Part shown: piece by piece, positions 52,543 through 62,448 of the stretch | How the letters are laid out: each line of letters opens with the position of its first letter | Position numbering within the stretch: the stretch's first letter is position 1 | Notes under the pieces: model-generated | Database searches by the model: none | Seen by the model: the letters and a program-made list of their open reading frames with translations, nothing else | Told to the model about the DNA's origin: nothing | Made by a program: the position numbers and the translations under genes | DNA from: Nematopogon swammerdamellus | Lineage: Eukaryota; Arthropoda; Insecta; Lepidoptera; Adelidae | Assembly (NCBI GenBank): GCA_946902875.1 | Contig: OX336344.1 | Coordinates: 22,961,791-23,025,790, forward strand | DNA: 64,000 bases | Direction: 5' to 3'

Positions 52543-52664
52543 TATATTTTTATTAGAAAAATGCAAAGCGAAAATCATTGGAAAAAATACATCCCGGCCA
52601 GGCTCATGGCCGGGATGTATTTTTTCCAATGATTTTCGCTTTGCATTTTTCTAATAAAAATATA
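52543..52664. repeat. Near-perfect 122-bp palindrome
   Basis: Arms of about 57 bp (including TGCAAAGCGAAAATCATTGG and its complement) pair with no visible mismatch around the loop GGCTCA. Direct repeats ATATTTACAGTA lie on both sides, at 52533-52544 and 52709-52720. A transcript would form a hairpin of more than 50 bp. No coding content. Confidence 0.9.
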
Positions 52665-52756
52665 TATAAAGCAAGTACGTGCTTAGTACTAACATATAAA
52701 CATAAAATAATATTTACAGTACATTTTGGTTTAGGTTAGGTAAATAAATTTATGTT

Positions 52757-53167
52757 CTTAGGGTTCCGTATCCGGTACGGGACCCTATTACTAAGCCTAC
52801 GCTGTCTGTCTGTCTGTCTGTCGTCTGTCCGTCCGTCCGCCTGTCCGAGCGCTGTATCTCTTGAATCGTAATAGGTAGCCCTTCGAATTTTTTACAGAAT
52901 ATGTGTTATTATGGCCGATATAACAACAAACAATAAAAATAAGAAAAAGTAAACAATTCACGTGGGTTCCCATAGAAGAAACTAAAAAGTGTATGCGCGT
53001 GCGCAATCTACCGAATAGAGCATGAATCATTTTAACTAATCATGAATCATTCTAACTAATATGAAGCTCTTCATAAACACGCCATAGATGGCGTGAGTGG
53101 CGCTAACCATGACATGGCGATACGGAACCCTCGTTGCGCGAGTTCGACTCGCACTTGGCCGGTTGTT
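52757..53167 (-). mobile_element. SINE-5 full-length copy
   Basis: AGGGTTCCGTATCCGG, GGGACCCTATTACTAAGCC, GTCTGTCTGTCTGTC repeats and the right-hand head GAGTTCGACTCGCACTTGG with CCGG. A local duplication repeats TTTTAACTAATCATGAATCA. Confidence 0.8.
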
Positions 53168-53258
53168 TTATGTAGAATAGACACAAGAATAGAAGAAGTG
53201 GATGGATCGATCGTGTTGTCCGTCATCACATCGTCCGTCTGCAAGACGGTGAATTGTA

Positions 53259-53326
53259 CCAGGAGTCGAACTGGACCAGGAATCGAACTGCACTAGGAGT
53301 CGAACTGCACTAGGAGTCCAACGGCG
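53259..53326. repeat. 17-bp minisatellite, four copies
   Basis: CCAGGAGTCGAACTGGA and variants CCAGGAATCGAACTGCA, CTAGGAGTCGAACTGCA and CTAGGAGTCCAACGGCG lie end to end. No link to a known element. Confidence 0.85.
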
Positions 53327-54055
53327 GCGCGGCGCTGCAGAGTCGCTGTGCAGTATTTTGGTTTATGTTGTGATCATAGGTCGTAGCGCATCGGAAATCG
53401 AATCGCGGACCACACGACAACACAACACCCGTAGCAATAGCAACTCGCGCGCTACAGTTCTGCGGTAGAAAGAACCGACCGTTGGTGGTTACTGTATAAA
53501 CCGTGCAACGAAGCATATTGCTGAATCGAGATCTTTTATTTTCTTACCTGTAAGTAGTATCTTTGAAAGACATCTTTTAATACCAAGATAATATTAACTA
53601 TAACGTGTAATATAGTCACTAAATACTTGTAAAAATATGTATAAAAAAATTACCTGCGAACTTTCTTGTCGGTCCATCTTCTTGGGTGTAATTGAACCGG
53701 ACTAATTGTGACAAGTTCGAGTGCAGTCTAACTGCCATATGAATCCAAAACAATACAATAAAATACAACGGGAGGAGGCACTGGTCATATATACGTATCT
53801 TCAAATTTTGTGGAAGCTCATGGTAGTAACCACAAATCAGTGGGTAGGTGCGTCATCAAGACCGCTCTTTATGGGTACACGGCGTCTCCAATTTTCGTAC
53901 CAATCAATTTACAACAATGCGGACACAGTGTTTCGCGGCCCCTCAGCGATCTCATTCGACATCTACAACCAATGAGATGTCGGCATCCTCAGTCTAGGCC
54001 ATCAAGGCAGAGACAGGCACTGCAAGTGTTCCCGCACTTCTAGCCATATATTTTG
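53327..54055. other. Unannotated stretch
   Basis: No recognised gene; overlapping frames at 53721-54043 have no motif. Confidence 0.3.
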
Positions 54056-54059
54056 TGCT

Positions 54060-54600
54060 CTAACTGTGGCTGAGTCAGAGGGGCAAGGTCACATGCTGCG
54101 ACCGGCCAATTCCACCTCCGAGAAAGTAAGTGCCACACCGGAGACTTCCCTTTGGATTGCTGGCTATACTGGACTAGAGGAGAACACAGCCGAGGCTGCT
54201 ATGCCGCCATCTTACATCCAGTAAGGTGGTACCAAGTACGGGGTCTACAGTTTTATACCGATTCCGAACGATGAAGCAGCAGGTGTAGGTAGAGTGTTTT
54301 CATTTTACGAAGGCACGCGGGGTACGAGGTAGGAAGTGGTGCGAGAGGCGACCGCGCGGAGCTCAGTAGAGAACGAACTCGGTGCCCGGTCGGTACATAC
54401 GTTCTACACGTCTCCGCGTCGCGTCGCTCCGTCGTCGAACCGAGTCGTTCCCTACTGAGCTCCGCGCGGTCTCACACCACTTCCTACCTCATACCCCTCG
54501 TGCCTTCGTAAAATGAAAACACTACTCGTATGCACGTAAATTTCTGTACCAACAATTCGGACAGAGACGTCGCTTTATCGCTGTATCGAATGTGAATCGA
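54060..54600 (-). mobile_element. SINE-4 copy split by a MITE
   Basis: GTGGCTGAGTCAGAGGGGC, ACTAGAGGAGAACACAGCC and CATCTTACATCCAGTAAGG represent the body in reverse; TTCCGAACGATGAAGCAGC leads to the insertion at 54292. The linker resumes with TATGCACGTAAATTTCTG at 54529 and then fades, so the head is lost. Confidence 0.75.
54292..54527. mobile_element. 236-bp foldback MITE in SINE-4
   Basis: Ends GAGTGTTTTCATTTTACG and its complement with GAAGGCACG; inner arms CGCGGAGCTCAGTAG and CTACTGAGCTCCGCG. GTA at 54289-54291 and 54528-54530 is a possible 3-bp target duplication, which would fit the PIF/Harbinger or a similar group. No coding capacity. Confidence 0.75.
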
Positions 54601-54828
54601 GCCAGGTTTCCAGGGTACCGCCTCCGCGGCGGCCGCGCGCGTGCGGTGCGCACTGTGCACAATCAATAGTGATAGTGAGTGACCAAGCGAGCCACTGGCC
54701 TCCCCGGCCGCGACACTAATGAGCGGTCGACGAAATCACGCTTCACATTGGCGAAACAAGGGGCGCAGCGCAGTATAGTTAGAGCCTTTCGGGGTAAACT
54801 AGCATGAACATTCTGAAATCATCATTGT

Positions 54829-55282
54829 TAGCCTCGGTAGCTCAGTGGTGCGGTCGGTCGACTGCTGTAAAGCAACGCTGAGCGGGGTAACCTACACCGC
54901 GTACTTTGCTACGCCGTGTTCTCCGCATCATTTTGTATGGAGAAACGGAGCAGCGCCTCTATTGATAGATTTGCGAACTTCGTTTCTCCATACAAAATGA
55001 TGCGGAGAACACGGCGCGGCGGCGTAGGGTAGTACGCGGTGACCGCTCGACCGTTGGAGGCTGACCGTGGTTCGGATTCCACGTAAAACTGTAGGTCCCT
55101 TCCCTTCTTACCTTATTAGGTGGTAGGGTTTATCCCGCCCGGGTTGGTACCACCGCACTGAATGAAACGTCGTCGGTCGAAACGGCTATGTAAATAGTTC
55201 GTGTTTTCCATCCATGGCAACTAGTTCACCCGGTGTTATGGGCTGACATCACGGATGTTGTAGGCGATGTAGCCAACCGTGT
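54829..55282 (+). mobile_element. SINE-1 copy whose 5S-like box is replaced by a MITE
   Basis: AGCCTCGGTAGCTCAGTGG to AACGCTGAGCGGGG, then the foldback at about 54895-55041, then GACCGCTCGACCGTTGG and the rest through GTAGCCAACCGTGTCC. The CAGTACTTGGATGG stretch is gone, so its 5S-like promoter part is inactive. There is no A tail. Confidence 0.75.
54895..55041. mobile_element. Foldback MITE in the SINE-1 head
   Basis: CACCGCGTACT...GCCGTGTTCTCCGCATC and its complement form arms of about 53-60 bp around a loop of about 33 bp. The inner 33 bp (from GTGTTCTCC to GGAGAAACG) is an exact match. The exact ends and the target duplication are unclear because the insertion removed or overlapped SINE sequence. 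Confidence 0.75.
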
Positions 55283-55542
55283 CCGGATTTATAATGATGA
55301 GGATGAAAACAGTAAACTTCTACACAGAAACGCATCTCAGCTTACAAACATACTGTCTCGCTTGTTCTTGACGCCGAGGGCGCCCGCAAAATGCAATTAA
55401 AATCGTATTTACTTAAGTACCTATGGATAGGAAAAGATTCTTAAATGATTTCTTAAAACACATTCATAGATGCAGAATAATAAATTAAAATAGAGATTTG
55501 TACGTGATTTGTGAGAAAACATGTTATTCAACGTAGTTTGAA

Positions 55543-55648
55543 ACGAAGGGAAGCACTGACATGGCACCTAGTTCACCCGGGCTGACATCACGGATGTTGG
55601 CAGATGATGTAGCCAACCGAGTCAGTTTACATTTAAAAAAAAACGTGT
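55543..55648 (+). mobile_element. SINE-1 3' fragment
   Basis: CGAAGGGAAGCACTGACATG to TCAGTTTACATTTAAAAAAA with a deletion of GTGTTATG. Confidence 0.7.
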
Positions 55649-55649
55649 T

Positions 55650-55920
55650 CCCCAATAAATTAATTATGTATTTATCACTATTTGAAAGTTAGTAAAACTC
55701 GGGAAAGTGGTTAATTTATTTACAATTTGTTTCTCTTTTTTCAGATACTTGTGTGTGACTGACGCGACGGTATCCCTCCCTCAGGTAAATGTTAACATTT
55801 ATCTAATGTTCTGTGGTTTGCCTATAGCTTCGAACAGAGAACTAGCATGCATGCAAACCATCAGCAGGACACTCCGAGTTCCGACTGAATACGAATCATA
55901 CAACAGTTAGACAACACAGA
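55650..55920. other. Unannotated spacer
   Basis: The 67-codon frame at 55707-55910 has no recognised motif. Nothing else seen. Confidence 0.3.
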
Positions 55921-55928
55921 TTTACTTA

Positions 55929-56272
55929 GGCGGGTCCAGACGAGTGTAATATGCGAATTCTGCGTTTGGACGGCACTGCGAGCATTACATGTAACGCTCG
56001 CGCCGGCGCTCGCGCTGATCCATCAGCTGTCGGTTTTTGCGCGAACACAAAGGCGCTCGCAGTGTTCGTTTGGACGGCGTTCGCGGCGACTGTGTCGTGT
56101 GGACGTTCATGATGTGGACTGACGAACAACCTTTCTATTCGACATGTTCGTGGGAACTGAGTGGATCAATTCGAACACATCAGGATTCGCATTGAGTTCG
56201 TGGGTCGTCCACACTATTCACCTTACATTACACGATACATTACATATTACATTACACTCGTCTGGACCCGCC
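55929..56272. mobile_element. TTA-flanked MITE, PIF/Harbinger-like
   Basis: TTA at 55926-55928 and 56273-56275 flanks inverted ends GGCGGGTCCAGACGAG and CTCGTCTGGACCCGCC; pairing extends about 23 bp. The 344-bp interior has no transposase but contains GC-rich palindromic words (CTCGCGCCGGCGCTCGCG) and TTTGGACGGC twice. A 3-bp TTA duplication with GG-starting ends fits PIF/Harbinger MITEs. Confidence 0.8.
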
Positions 56273-56279
56273 TTAACGT

Positions 56280-56685
56280 TCTTGCTACGTACGAATACGA
56301 ACGACGACGCGGTGTAATGCTCGTCTCCACCAGCAGCGTGTGAATGTGCCCACACTCCCGCGATGATGTTCTGCTTTGATATTAGAAATTCTGGTCCGTG
56401 TAGAGATTACACGGAATAGTGGAGCTTGTAATATGCACTTCGACGCTTTCATATTCTCGTAGAAAGCCAAATTAAAATGAAATTAAAACGAAATTGCGTT
56501 TGCCGCAAAGTCATCTTGACTTTGAGGTCTAACCGAGAAATGCACATTTAGAAATCATATATGCATGCACTTAAGTCCCTCAAATCGTTCCGTTTGATTT
56601 TCCTACCGACACTCGTAACTTGTACCGAATGCACGCATATTAATTCTGATTATTTCGTTTGTTTGTTCATACTTTATGTATATAT
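56280..56685. other. Unannotated spacer
   Basis: No gene or repeat recognised. Confidence 0.3.
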
Positions 56686-56688
56686 CAG

Positions 56689-57050
56689 CCTCGGTAGCTC
56701 AGTGGTGCGGTCGGGCAACGCTGAGCGCGGTCAGTACTTGGATGGGTGACCGCTCGACCGTTGGAGGCTGACCGCGGTTCGGATTCCACGTAACACTGGA
56801 GTTCCCTTCCCTTCTTACCTTACTAGGTAGGTGGTACGGTTTATCCCGGCCGGGTTGGCACCACCGCACTGAGCGAAACGTCGATCGAAACGGCTGTTTA
56901 AATATCTTCGTGTTTTTCGTCCAGTTCAGTGTAGCCGACATGAAATGAAGGGAAGCACTGACATGACATCTAGTTCACCCGGTGTTATGGGCTGACATCA
57001 CGGATGTTGTAGGTGATGTAGCCAACCGTGTCAATTTCCATAAAAAAAAA
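56689..57050 (+). mobile_element. SINE-1, near full-length
   Basis: CAGCCTCGGTAGCTCAGTGG, GCAACGCTGAGCGCGG, CAGTACTTGGATGGGTGACC and CCGCGGTTCGGATTCC, then a complete body and nine A's. A short deletion removes the GTCGACTGC part between the A box and the 5S-like box. This copy has the best preserved 5S-like segment. Confidence 0.85.
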
Positions 57051-57690
57051 TGTTACTCTGCATCATCCGAAAATGTCTGAACACGATGTGTTGATATGTG
57101 GGGCGACACTGACTTCAGGTAGGACAAGTGTCCTGATTTTAAAGTGCCACTTGCGGGCGGGCGGCGCTCGGATAACACATCTACATATTTTTTAAAGTCA
57201 ATTATTTTATATCATTGGCTCTGCCTTTTCGGATGGCAGATAAAGTTAACAACGGATACATCGTATTAGGGCGTTTTAAAATAAAACGTGCTAAACAATG
57301 CGGTATTTCAAACCAACGTCAGACAAAGAGAACGTACAACAGAAAAAAAGTTCGTCAGCGAACAAACACCTACAAACAAATGTGTATATTTACGAGTCGG
57401 ACGGAGAACCCAAAACAACTGACTTTATAAAAACAATAGCTTTGACGAGCCGGAATTTTTTCACCTTTTGTGATTTCGTTCGCGGGAATTCACATCCCGT
57501 TGTCATATAAATAATTCCGGGTTCGTTTTAACGTGCTGAATAAAACTCGTGGAATTTTGTTGCATCGGTGGTACTTTTCAATGAAACTTTATTGCCAATG
57601 TGAACGCAGCGAAATAGATAGTAGATTTTCAAATTTTATTACAAAACCTCTCGGCTTTACCCTACATAGGTATCTAACGGATTAGAGGCC
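57051..57690. other. Unannotated stretch
   Basis: Two overlapping frames at 57215-57510 (about 70 codons each, lysine/arginine-rich) have no recognised motif and would conflict with each other. Confidence 0.3.
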
Positions 57691-57697
57691 GGTGCGC

Positions 57698-58269
57698 CAC
57701 CTGAAAGACTTCCTGGCTCCTTTAGCTCCTTTCGGCAGACTTCGGCTCGAAGGAAAGTGTGGTATGAGTGGTTTTTTTTTTATGGAATCTGACACGGTTG
57801 GCTACATCACCTACAACATCCGTGTTGTCAGCCCATAACACCGGGTGGACTTGGTGCCACGTCAGTGCTTCCCTTCGGTCGTGCCGGCTACACTGAACTG
57901 GACGGAAAACACAAACTATTTACATAGCCGTTTCGACCGACCTTTCATTCAGTGCGGTGGTACCAACCCGGGCGGGTTAAACCCTACCACCTAGTTATAT
58001 AAGAAGGGAGTCATATCCCTTAGTCGCCTTTTACGACATGCACGGGGAGAGATGCAGTGGGGCTATTCTTTTGAAGTACCTGACCCACACGGTACATGTT
58101 TTGGTGGTTAAAAAAAAATAACCACGGTTAATATAAAGAAGATCTCTCTATATTAACCCTAACCTAATTTTGAAGCGGTGCATATCGTTTTTGTTACGTT
58201 TCGTTTCGAGCCGAGTGTTCACGAAAGGAGCCAAAGGAGCCAGGAAGGAGCCAGGAAGTCTTTCAGGTG
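57698..58269. mobile_element. Foldback element split by SINE-2
   Basis: CACCTGAAAGACTTCCTGGC and TCCTTTCG on the left pair with CGAAAGGA and CAGGAAGTCTTTCAGGTG on the right; the right arm has an extra copy of AGGAGCC. The loop contains a complete SINE-2. Without the SINE the element is about 245 bp. Confidence 0.7.
57772..58096 (-). mobile_element. SINE-2 full-length inside the foldback
   Basis: Poly-T, GGAATCTGACACGGTTGG, full body, TCGCCTTTTACGACATGC and ACCTGACCCACACGGTAC at the head end. Confidence 0.85.
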
Positions 58270-58672
58270 TCAAACCCAGTAGAGGTCGCCCCGTCTTGAC
58301 GATCGAAGTTAGCAACGATATAGAAAGAAAAAATTGTTGCCATGCAAAAATATAAAGTTATGTTTGATTCCAAAAAAATTAGGGGCACATTCCAACATAT
58401 TTTACTCGTAAGATTCAACGTCTATGTAATCGTATGTGCGCTTATAACTCAAGAATGACTCAACCTATTTGCTTGCAGTTTTTGCCAATGTAATGCAACA
58501 TACATCTCCGTCAGGTTGTAGGCTAAATAGCATTCACGATGATTCGCGTCATTATCAACTAGGTACTAGATTTTGCCCGCGGCTTCGCTGGCGTGATGTG
58601 TTAAATACCCTTATAGGTAATAAATAACAGTCGATGTGTGCTCTCAGAATAAAATTATTAACAAAGCAAGTG

Positions 58673-58836
58673 CCTTACTCGCTGCTTGATCAATTGAATC
58701 TTGTTCGAATACTTTGCGAAACGTGGTGGTTGGTGTTGTGCTGTAATTAACCAGAGTTCTTGGAGCACAACACCGATTACTTTGCTTACCCCGATTTTCG
58801 GGATTCAGCGTGTGTGATATATATGTATGTATGTAT
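58673..58836 (+). mobile_element. SINE-3, 5'-truncated, with an 11-bp target duplication
   Basis: CAAAGCAAGTG at 58662-58672 and 58837-58847 flanks a copy beginning CCTTACTCGCTGCTTG and ending GGATTCAGCGTG and TATG repeats. This shows SINE-3 is mobilised by target-primed reverse transcription and that its tail is a tetranucleotide repeat rather than poly-A. Confidence 0.85.
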
Positions 58837-58849
58837 CAAAGCAAGTGTT

Positions 58850-59245
58850 TAGTGTTTGCTTATTACCAGCGACCTCCAAAAAACAAATAAGTTAATCGCA
58901 ATCCAAAAAATTTCTATAATCCCCCACTGTCAGCAGTTATATTCCCACGCGTCATAATTTCAAATCTTCCGTCGTATTTTTTTTGTATTTTTTTCTGAAA
59001 CGCCCTCTCGTACTCATCCTGGTATACTGGCTCATGTAACTCGTCAAATCCCGGGTGACAGCACAGGATATCCTCCATCTCATTCAGCCGTACATGCTGA
59101 AAACACCCTTGTTTTCTTGAATTTTAGGTCTGCCATTGTTAAGTTTATATCTTGTCAATATTATTTCGTGAAATAATTTTAAGGATACAGATTCAGTTTA
59201 TACTTTATTGAAAAAGTTTCAAAGTACAATATTTGGTACATACAT
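58850..59245. other. Unannotated spacer
   Basis: No recognised gene or repeat. Confidence 0.3.
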
Positions 59246-59249
59246 ACTT

Positions 59250-59437
59250 ATGGTGGACAGACTCAATTTGCTGTTGGCGAGCGCAAGTGAGAGGGATTTA
59301 GTAAATTGTGTTGAATTTCGTTGAGCGTTCTCTATCCCTTAGGGACTCTGGGCCCTAAGTCATAGATGAGTACTATGGGTGGGGCTGATATTAACAAATC
59401 TGTGTTAATAGCTCTAAAAATAATAAGAAAAAAAAGT
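59250..59437 (+). mobile_element. LINE 3' end, same family as 20800-21084
   Basis: AAGTGAGAGGGATTTAG, GTTGAATTTCGTTGAGCG and TTCTCTATCCCTTAGG match the fragment inside SINE-1, followed by an A-rich end at 59415-59434. Here the peptide ends earlier because of stops. Confidence 0.6.
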
Positions 59438-59439
59438 AC

Positions 59440-59550
59440 GTCTCGGCAGAAAGCAGTGGTTCCATACCGCTGAAGGCCGGGGGACTGGAGGAAAATTGGA
59501 GAGGCGTATGTCCAGCAGTGGACGCACACAGGCTGCCTGACTTACTTACG
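59440..59550 (+). mobile_element. RTE-type LINE 3' end
   Basis: GAGGCGTATGTCCAGCAGTG followed by GACGCACACAGGCTG is the standard RTE end, here without a long trinucleotide run. It abuts the previous LINE end. Confidence 0.65.
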
Positions 59551-59581
59551 TACATTCATACGCTCTTGATCGTCCACCACA

Positions 59582-59693
59582 TAGATACGTACATACCACA
59601 CGCTGTATTCCGACAATCGGGTTAAGCAGAGTAATCGCGTGTTGTGCTGCAAGAACTCCGATAAATTACAGCACAACACCGACCACCACGTTC
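59582..59693 (-). mobile_element. SINE-3 3' end fragment
   Basis: ATACGTACATACC, ACACGCTGTATTCCGAC, GTTAAGCAGAGTAATCG, ACAACACCGACCACCACG. Tail side preserved, head lost. Confidence 0.7.
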
Positions 59694-59696
59694 ATT

Positions 59697-60048
59697 GTAT
59701 TTATTTATCATAATGTAAAATTTCACACACACATAAAAATAATTTTTAGGTACATGTTGGTCATTTATATTACTCGTCAGAATTGGCGATCAATGGCGAT
59801 CGGTCACACACACAATGGTCAAATAAAAATAGTCGAATATACAATAAACTGTACAATAATTATTCAGTAACATTGTCATCAAGGTATTCAGTTACCTTGT
59901 AATAAGGTTTGTTCACAAGTATGTCCTTTAATCGACACCTAAAAACAATATTACTATCAATCACTTTTAGTGACTGAGGCAGCTTTTCATAAAGTTTGGG
60001 GCCTATTACTCGCGGGTTCTTTTCTGCCATTGCGCTATGGTGCATCAC
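59697..60048 (-). pseudogene. Jockey-like LINE: reverse transcriptase C-terminus and 3' UTR
   Basis: The minus strand reads RVIGPKLYEKLPQSLKVIDS and then CRLKDILVNKPYYKVTEYLD before the stop, in one open frame of 62 codons. The 3' UTR matches 345-521. This uninterrupted copy shows what the split copy at the window start looked like before insertion. Confidence 0.8.
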
Positions 60049-60049
60049 G

Positions 60050-60410
60050 GGTATGGAGAATTTTTTAGTTATATTGGTTTAAATATTATTAGGATTTGTT
60101 TATTTCAAATAATGCTGCTTTTAGTGTCTAGAAAATTAAATTCCCTAGACAATTACGTAAATTTTATTCCAAAATAATTATCCAGTATGGAGCTAGTTCG
60201 ACATAAGAAATTAAAATAGTCACATTCAGAATTTTTTTTCACCATGAAAAAATACTGTAAATTTAAAAAGCCTGCTTCAGTGTTTAGTACATATTATTTA
60301 GTTAAAAATTTTTTTTTCATATTATTTACTTCATAGAACTACATTTTTGTTTGAAGTTTTAAAAAAAATATACAAATTTTCGTTGTTTTGCCATATGATT
60401 CCTCTTAACC
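60050..60410. other. AT-rich spacer
   Basis: Poly-A/T runs; nothing recognised. Confidence 0.35.
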
Positions 60411-60450
60411 CTTAGTCGCCTTTTACGACATGCACGGGGAGAGATGCACG
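60410..60450 (-). mobile_element. SINE-2 head fragment
   Basis: CCCTTAGTCGCCTTTTACGA and CACGGGGAGAGATGCA only. Confidence 0.6.
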
Positions 60451-60673
60451 GTCCACCATCTATCTATAATTTCCATTTCTCTGATCTGTGGGCGCAATTG
60501 TGTGAAACCATCTGCCGTTTCCTGGATGGAACCCACTTCCTAGTCGGCGGCGGCACTATTCGGGTCGGGACTCGGGAGCAACCAACAGGTGGCAGGTCCC
60601 ACCGGTGCGGTGGCGGCGGCGGCGGGGCGGCGAGGAGCAGCTGCCATTCCAAGAGAAGACGAGGCAACCCCAA

Positions 60674-60748
60674 AAAAAAAAGCCAAGTGCGAGTCGAACT
60701 CGCGCACCGAGGGTTCCGTACCGCCACGTAGTTGGCCCGTTTTTATTA
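60674..60748 (+). mobile_element. SINE-5 head fragment
   Basis: AGCCAAGTGCGAGTCGAACT, GCGCACCGAGGGTTCCG, then GTTGGCCCGTTTTT. The head is joined directly to the opposite terminus, so the body is deleted. Confidence 0.6.
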
Positions 60749-60844
60749 TAATTGGTTGTTTGACTTCACAGATCGTACTGTAATCACACCAAGTTTGACG
60801 CTTGTATGTATTTTCGAGTGTATTTTTTACTTTTTATTATGAGA

Positions 60845-61448
60845 ACCTCCTCCTTTTTTTTAATTATTCAAAAATTTATTATACATCTTATAAGAGTAAT
60901 AAATTAAAATTATTAAATAAACTTAAACTACCTATCAAATAAAATAAAAAACTATAACTAAAAACTACTAAAAACTAAAAAACTTAACTACAAAATAAAA
61001 TATAAACCTATAACCAATACAAAACTTAATAACCCTCCTCCAGGTGTGACGATGTGGGCACTGTACCGAGGACGCTAGCGGCGTTGCCTCGCTGGATGGC
61101 CACACTGATACGCTGCCTCAGGAACTCGAGCGAACGTTGTTCTCCTGAAGCAGCGTACAGGGACATCCCGATGTCTTTCGCGAGCCGCTTTGCCTCCTCA
61201 GACCATGCCCCCATCGTCTCCACCGAAAATGCGGCGAAGATGTGCTGGTGTGCCACCGAACTGTATTTGGTGTGCTTGTGGCGGGCTGCAGTTTCAGCGG
61301 CTGCGCCGGCGCGCTTCGAGCATGCCTTAACGTGACTGCTGCACAGAGTATCGGCGCAGGTAGCATCCCACACCAGTGACTTTCCCTCACGCCACGGGAT
61401 GATGGTCATGCCATCTGGACGCTTACCATCGTCCCGGAATAGGCCCAC
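60845..61448 (-). pseudogene. LINE C-terminal domain (RPDG...WDAT) with 3' UTR
   Basis: The minus strand holds an uninterrupted frame of 140 codons beginning before KRPDGMTIIPWREGKSLVWD and containing TKYSSVAHQHIFAAFSVETM and FLRQRISVAIQRGNAASVLG. It is the same domain as 522-1014 but intact to the stop. The AT-rich 3' UTR (60845-61025) ends near AATAAATTTTTGAATAATT. The fragment is 5'-truncated and has no reverse-transcriptase palm. The open frame suggests a fairly recent insertion. Confidence 0.75.
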
Positions 61449-61449
61449 T

Positions 61450-62155
61450 GGCTCCAGAGTTGAGGGAAAGCCGGCTGATACGAGTGATCTTTTTAATATG
61501 TCGTTGACAAGTATAAGTATAAGTTTATAAGTATATTTAATTTAACATTTTTTTCTATGTACATACTATTTATGTTAATTCTATATAATTATAAAACAAA
61601 TATATACAAAATTAACACACAAAAACAAGGCGGGAGACAAGCTTGAAGCGATGGATGGTGGTATCGAGGGTGGTATTAGACACCACTTATTATTATTATA
61701 TAGTATATCCGCTATAAAACACATATTCTGGTAAGGCACCTACATAACATCCGGAAGTGCATGCATACCTTATGTAGGTACCTCGGTAGGTATTACCTAT
61801 GCAGGTCGTGTTATGTACTGAGTATCTATCATGAATCATGTCATGTATCATGTGTGAATTTCCTTCGTACCTATATAATAGTTCTTCCATTTCCCAATAT
61901 ATGTAGTTGTCTATATGTAGTTAGAACTACACAGATAATTTCACTTAACATTGTTAGGTGTTAAACTCTGAGGTGGTAAAACCCCAACCGCAAGTGTTGC
62001 AGTAAATAAATATTTCACCTAGAGTAAAATGTTGTATTTTTTGGGAGGTTACTTTAGAGTTTTATCTTAAATGTATTTCTGCACACCTCTTATCTCGAAT
62101 AATATTTTCGTCCGTAGTCTTCTAGACCAGGGGCTCCCAAACTGTTTTGAGCTGT
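61450..62155. other. Unannotated stretch
   Basis: AT-rich, with CATGAATCATGTCATG-type short palindromes at 61828-61850. No gene recognised. Confidence 0.3.
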
Positions 62156-62158
62156 TTA

Positions 62159-62335
62159 GGCGGCGGCGGTTGGCCGAGTGATCTTGGCCGTCGGTTTCTC
62201 TTGCGAGACGTCCGAGGTTCGAATCCAACCGGCGTGTACCAATGAGTTTTTTTTTCTGATTTGAAAAATTATGTGAATACCTTCTCATACTGCTGCATGG
62301 TTCGGATTCCATGTAAAAATGTAGGTCCACCGGGT
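62159..62335 (+). mobile_element. SINE-4 head fragment
   Basis: GGCGGCGGTTGGCCGAGTG, GAGGTTCGAATCC, GCGTGTACCAATGAG and GTAAAAATGTAGGTCCACC. The A box has a change (GTGATCTTGG). It ends early in the central block. Confidence 0.7.
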
Positions 62336-62448
62336 TAACTGGAGAAAATTTCCTAAGGCAATAAGCCCACCCTTGTCACGCATGAAGTGGCATAAAGTGT
62401 ATTATTGTTATTTTCACGAGGCGCCCTACCCAAATCGGGCCCATTAAA

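Noticed and set aside
56689..56790. Possible 5S rRNA gene
   Set aside because: Only the internal control region is similar; the rest of 5S is absent and a SINE body with A tail follows.
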